A DNA stretch of 64,000 nt. Origin: Microbacterium salitolerans. GTDB taxonomy: Bacteria; Actinomycetota; Actinomycetes; Actinomycetales; Microbacteriaceae. The notes under the pieces are model-generated. The model saw only the letters and a program-made list of their open reading frames with translations. It was not told where the DNA came from and did no database searches. Location of the stretch: contig NZ_JAHKSH010000004.1 of the NCBI RefSeq assembly GCF_019720895.1, forward strand, positions 248,001-312,000, in the 5' to 3' direction. Both the position numbers and the translations under genes were made by a program. Shown piece after piece: positions 61,097 to 64,000 of this stretch (its first letter is position 1; each line of letters starts with the position of its first letter).

Positions 61097-61863
61097 CCGC
61101 TCCCCTGCTGTCACTCGACGATGTCTCGCTGCACTATCGCGGATCGGCGAGGCCGGCCGTCGACGGCGTCTCTCTCGACGTCTCCGCGGGCCGCAGCCTC
61201 GCGATCGTCGGAGAATCCGGCGCGGGCAAATCGACGCTCCTGCGGATGCTGCTGGGGCTCGCGAAGCCCACCTCGGGCACCGTGCGGGTGGCGGGCGAAC
61301 CGCTCGTCAGCCGTCGACGCGGCCGCCTGCGGGAGTTCCGACGCGATGTGCAGTGCGTGTTCCAGGATCCGTATGCCTCGCTCGATCCGCGGCGGCGCGT
61401 CGACGCGATCGTGTCGGAGCCGCTGCGTTCCCTCCGCATCGCACGTGGCACCCGGGCCTCGGCGCGCGCGGCCGAGGCGCTGGTGCGTGTGGGGCTGCCG
61501 GCCGATGCCGCGCGTCGGTTCCCGCACGAGTTCTCCGGCGGGCAGCGCCAGCGGATCGCGATCGCCCGCGCGATCGTGTGCGAACCGCGCGTGCTCCTCG
61601 CCGATGAACCCGTCAGCGCACTCGACGTCACGACCCGCGTCCAGATCGTGGATCTGCTGGCGGAGCTGGCGGCGGAGAACGACATGACGCTCGTGATGGT
61701 CTCGCACGACCTGGGGGTCGTCGCCGAGCTCTGCGATGAGACGATCGTCCTCGAGCGCGGCCAGGTCGTGGAACGGGGCGCGACGAGCGATGTGCTCGGC
61801 GCGCCCCGTCATCCCTACACCAGGCGGCTCATGCAGGCGGTTCCCCGGCTGCCCTCCGCGTGA
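61093..61863 (+). CDS. ABC transporter ATP-binding protein (DppF type)
   Basis: 256 residues. Walker A GESGAGKSTLLRMLL, Q-loop CVFQDPYASLDPRRRVD, signature FSGGQRQRIAIARAI, Walker B LLADEPVSALDVTTR, H-loop SHDLGVV. Completes the importer, so this transporter, unlike the sugar cassettes, has its own two ATPases. Its stop is directly adjacent to the convergent hpf stop (no base between). Confidence 0.95.
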   Translation: MTAPLLSLDDVSLHYRGSARPAVDGVSLDVSAGRSLAIVGESGAGKSTLLRMLLGLAKPTSGTVRVAGEPLVSRRRGRLREFRRDVQCVFQDPYASLDPRRRVDAIVSEPLRSLRIARGTRASARAAEALVRVGLPADAARRFPHEFSGGQRQRIAIARAIVCEPRVLLADEPVSALDVTTRVQIVDLLAELAAENDMTLVMVSHDLGVVAELCDETIVLERGQVVERGATSDVLGAPRHPYTRRLMQAVPRLPSA

Positions 61864-62523
61864 TCAGCTCGCGAGTTCGCGGACCGGCGGGGCCTGCGCC
61901 TCGAGCGAGATGACACCGTAGTCCCAGCCGCGACGGCGGTAGACGACGCTGGGGTGATCGGTGCGGACATCCACGAACAGGAAGAAGTCGTGGCCGACGA
62001 GCTCCATGCGGTCGACGGCCTCCTCGACGGTCATCCATTCGGGGTCGAACGTCTTCGTGCGAATCACGACGGGCGAGTAGTCCTGCTCGGAGTCTCCCTC
62101 CGCGATCGGCACCACGCCCGTCGCCACCGCGTGGAGCGTATCGGCGTCGACCGGCGTGATGTCGATGCCCTCCAGCGAGCCGGTTCCCTTCTCGAGGTGG
62201 GCGCCGTGCGGGCGCTGACGCCCGGTGACCTTTTTGTCCTTCGCACGACGCAGCTGGGTGGTGAGCTTGTCGAGAGCTCCCTCCAGAGCCGCGAACTTGT
62301 CTTCTGCACGCGCCTCGGCGCGAGCGACCTTGCCCTTCCCGGTGACCGTGAGCTCGACCTTCGCCTCTTCGACGCGGCCCCGGTGATGCGCCGACTGCGT
62401 GACCTTCACGTCGAGGCTGTCGGCACGGGGAGCGAGAGTCTCGACACGCGAGAGCTTCTCGTCGACGACGGTTCGGAACCGATCGGTGATGCTGACGCCC
62501 ACACCGACGATGCTTGTGTCCAT
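61864..62523 (-). CDS. hpf: Ribosome hibernation promoting factor, long form
   Basis: 219 residues: the N-terminal RaiA/YfiA ribosome-binding domain (IVGVGVSITDRFRTVVDEKL ... DSLDVKVTQSAHHRGRVEEAKVELTV split across the fold) and the C-terminal dimerisation domain (about 160-219, VIRTKTFDPEWMTVEEAVDRM and FVDVRTDHPSVVYRRRGWDYG split) that makes 100S ribosome dimers. ATG at 62523 with GGGAGG upstream. It is the housekeeping gene that in many actinobacteria lies next to secA. Confidence 0.96.
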   Translation of the reverse strand: MDTSIVGVGVSITDRFRTVVDEKLSRVETLAPRADSLDVKVTQSAHHRGRVEEAKVELTVTGKGKVARAEARAEDKFAALEGALDKLTTQLRRAKDKKVTGRQRPHGAHLEKGTGSLEGIDITPVDADTLHAVATGVVPIAEGDSEQDYSPVVIRTKTFDPEWMTVEEAVDRMELVGHDFFLFVDVRTDHPSVVYRRRGWDYGVISLEAQAPPVRELAS

Positions 62524-62659
62524 CTTGTGCCTCCCATTCCGGTTCGCCCGGAGTGAGCGAACCATCGGTCGCTATGTGATTCCCCACCGTATTCCTCCCG
62601 CGGTGGTCTGTCACCAGTTTCTTTCTCCAGTATTCATCGGATCGCGGTTGCGGCGATCC
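62524..62659 (-). other. Intergenic region between hpf and comF
   Basis: 136 bases on the minus strand between comF and hpf. It contains the GGGAGG ribosome site of hpf and an AT-rich patch at 62568-62632 (AGAAAGAAACTGG on the minus strand) that probably carries the hpf promoter, but no hexamer pair stands out. Confidence 0.35.
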
Positions 62660-63328
62660 TCACGGCCGTGTGCCGGGCCGCGCGTGCAGCGGCGTGCGGG
62701 CGAGGGCGACGGCTCCGACGACGGTCACGTCGATCTCCTCGAGCGCCCGGCGCGCCTCGAGCAGCGTCGCGCCCGTCGTCACGACGTCGTCGACGAGCAC
62801 GACGCGCGCACCGGCGGGAAGCCGTCGCGCCACGAGCGCGTCCGCGAGGTTCGCTCCGCGCGCCCGCCGATCGAGCACGCGCTGATCGCGCACGGCGCGG
62901 GTCCAGCGCAGACCGCGGAGGGGCACCGCGCCCGCCGCGCGCAGCAGGAGCTCGACGACGCGGTAACCGCGCTGGCGCATCGCCCGCCGCGAGGTCGGGA
63001 TCGGGACGGCGAGCAGGTCTCGTTCGCCCGCCGACGCCGCGCGCAGCGCCTCACGCAGCGCGGCTCCGAGCACGCGGCGCAGATCGGTGCGCCCCTCCTG
63101 CTTCAGCGAGCGGATCGTCTCGGCGGCGCGCCCCTCGTAGGCGAGGGCGGTGTCGACCGCGAGCACGGAGCCGCCTTCCGGCGTGAGGAGGATCCGCTCA
63201 CCGCGGGGTGCGAGCGCGTCCCGGCACGCGGGGCACAGCGCGCACCCCGGTTCGCGGCATCCCCCGCACACCACGGGGAACAGCAGGGCGATCGCGTCCG
63301 CGACGGCGCGAGCGAATCCGGTCTCCAT
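62660..63328 (-). CDS. comF: ComF family amidophosphoribosyltransferase-like protein
   Basis: 222 residues. A cysteine cluster (Cys21, Cys24, Cys29, Cys32, Cys35) forms the N-terminal zinc finger, and VVLVDDVVTTGATL is the phosphoribosyl-binding loop of PRTase folds. ALAYEGRAAETIRSLKQEGR is the typical ComF middle. In naturally competent bacteria ComF helps DNA uptake or recombination; in actinobacteria its role is less clear. Start ATG 63328 is the first plausible one, because upstream codons overlap lpqB. Confidence 0.92.
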   Translation of the reverse strand: METGFARAVADAIALLFPVVCGGCREPGCALCPACRDALAPRGERILLTPEGGSVLAVDTALAYEGRAAETIRSLKQEGRTDLRRVLGAALREALRAASAGERDLLAVPIPTSRRAMRQRGYRVVELLLRAAGAVPLRGLRWTRAVRDQRVLDRRARGANLADALVARRLPAGARVVLVDDVVTTGATLLEARRALEEIDVTVVGAVALARTPLHARPGTRP

Positions 63329-63422
63329 CCGCCCAGCGTGACGTGCCTCCGCCCGGCGTGTCCCGCGGATCCGGCGGTTTGTGGAGAACTCGCCGCGACG
63401 CCCCGATTGTGGACACGCTGAG

Positions 63423-64000
63423 TCACTCCTGCAGCGTGAGGGATCCCATCTGCGTCGCGAGCACGCGCACGCCCGTGCCCGCCTGCGTCCAGGTCGGGGC
63501 CTTGCGCACGTACAGCGACCCGTCGCCGGCGAGCAGTCGCTCATTCGACTGCACGTTGCCGTACGTCATCGCCGTCACGACGAACGATGCGGTCAGGCGC
63601 TCCGGCGTGCCCGCGCCGACGTTGTGCTCGCCGATGATCGTGCGGCCGTCTCCCGGCAGCGTGACCGCGACGATGTCGTCGGCGACCCACGTGAGGCGGT
63701 CCGGCTCGTCCGTGAGGAGACCGATCTGGCGCAGGTTCGACAGACCGACCGGCTGGCCCTCATCGTCGCGCCGGATCCCGGCGAGCACGAGCAGCCACTG
63801 GTCATCGATGCGGCCGGCGACGGCGATGCGCGCCCCATCGCGCGAGACCTCGAGGTCGGCGACCTCGGTGAGCCCGCCGAGGCCCGTGACGTCGACCGGT
63901 TCGTCGTCAGCGCCCCACGCGTGCAGCCGCTCCGGGGCGTCGGCCTGCGCCGACCAGACGTAGTCGAAAGGATCGAGCGACGGACGCACCCACCCCTCCT
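63423..64000 (-). CDS. lpqB: Lipoprotein LpqB, C-terminal part
   Basis: The frame enters from the right edge; only about 190 residues are visible. WVRPSLDPFDYVW at the start of the visible part, the beta-propeller strands (VSRDGARIAVAGRIDDQWLLVLAGI split, IGLLTDEPDRLTWVADDI) and the ending in GSLTLQE fit the C-terminal propeller of LpqB, the lipoprotein that modulates the MtrA/MtrB two-component system. mtrA and mtrB should lie upstream of it, outside the window. Signal peptide not visible. Confidence 0.85.
   Translation of the reverse strand, partial: EGWVRPSLDPFDYVWSAQADAPERLHAWGADDEPVDVTGLGGLTEVADLEVSRDGARIAVAGRIDDQWLLVLAGIRRDDEGQPVGLSNLRQIGLLTDEPDRLTWVADDIVAVTLPGDGRTIIGEHNVGAGTPERLTASFVVTAMTYGNVQSNERLLAGDGSLYVRKAPTWTQAGTGVRVLATQMGSLTLQE

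Noticed and set aside
63400-64000. Alternative start of lpqB at 63989
   Set aside because: The codon there is an internal GTG; the frame continues past the window edge and the visible protein is only a propeller fragment.

Overview
This is high-GC actinobacterial chromosome, most likely Microbacterium or a close Microbacteriaceae relative. The housekeeping markers are whiB1-type whiB facing pdtaS, the secA / hpf / comF / lpqB neighbourhood, an Rv3235-family gene and a two-AAA ClpC-like unfoldase. Many genes also begin with a TANNNT box only 6-7 nt before the start codon, which points to leaderless mRNAs. I saw no rRNA, tRNA, CRISPR array, insertion sequence or phage gene.

Region 1 (1-33.9 kb) is a plant cell-wall sugar island. 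A broken-off sugar ABC transporter with a GH28 polygalacturonase (1-3.3 kb) is followed by a minus-strand operon: GH43, LacI regulator, DUF6807/PmoA-like protein, Gfo/Idh/MocA dehydrogenase and serine hydrolase (3.4-9.3 kb). Next comes a plus-strand hexuronate/aldarate operon (9.3-16.2 kb): M24-like protein, dehydrogenase, SDR, 5-dehydro-4-deoxyglucarate dehydratase, enolase-superfamily acid-sugar dehydratase and 2-oxoglutarate-semialdehyde dehydrogenase. Together these can turn an aldaric acid into 2-oxoglutarate. A ROK regulator closes it. A second cassette (17.4-24.2 kb) holds a substrate-binding lipoprotein, two permeases, a GH3 and a divergent LacI regulator. GH1, GH95, xylA and xylB follow, then an oxidoreductase, a MetY-like enzyme and a TauE/SafE permease. 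A secreted PL11 rhamnogalacturonan lyase lies at 34-36.4 kb. Neither sugar transporter has its own ATPase.

Region 2 (36.8-49.4 kb) is core chromosome: a ClpC-like ATPase behind two HspR-type (HAIR-like) sites, a small membrane protein, whiB, pdtaS, a CpaE-like ATPase with an SAF-domain partner, a small HTH protein, an Rv3235-family protein, an alanine-type aminotransferase and secA.

Region 3 (49.5-61.9 kb) separates secA from hpf. It carries an unknown one-pass membrane protein, a PadR-controlled ABC exporter (ATPase plus FtsX-type permease), a coiled-coil/glycine-zipper protein, a DUF1684 protein and a complete peptide/nickel-type ABC importer with two ATPases. Region 4 (61.9-64 kb) returns to the core with hpf, comF and the 3' end of lpqB.

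The most useful non-coding signals are palindromic LacI-type operators at 9273, 23140 and 36479, an inverted repeat before xylA, a 26-bp near-duplicate at the starts of GH95 and GH1, the HAIR-like pair before the Clp gene, and the set of leaderless starts.
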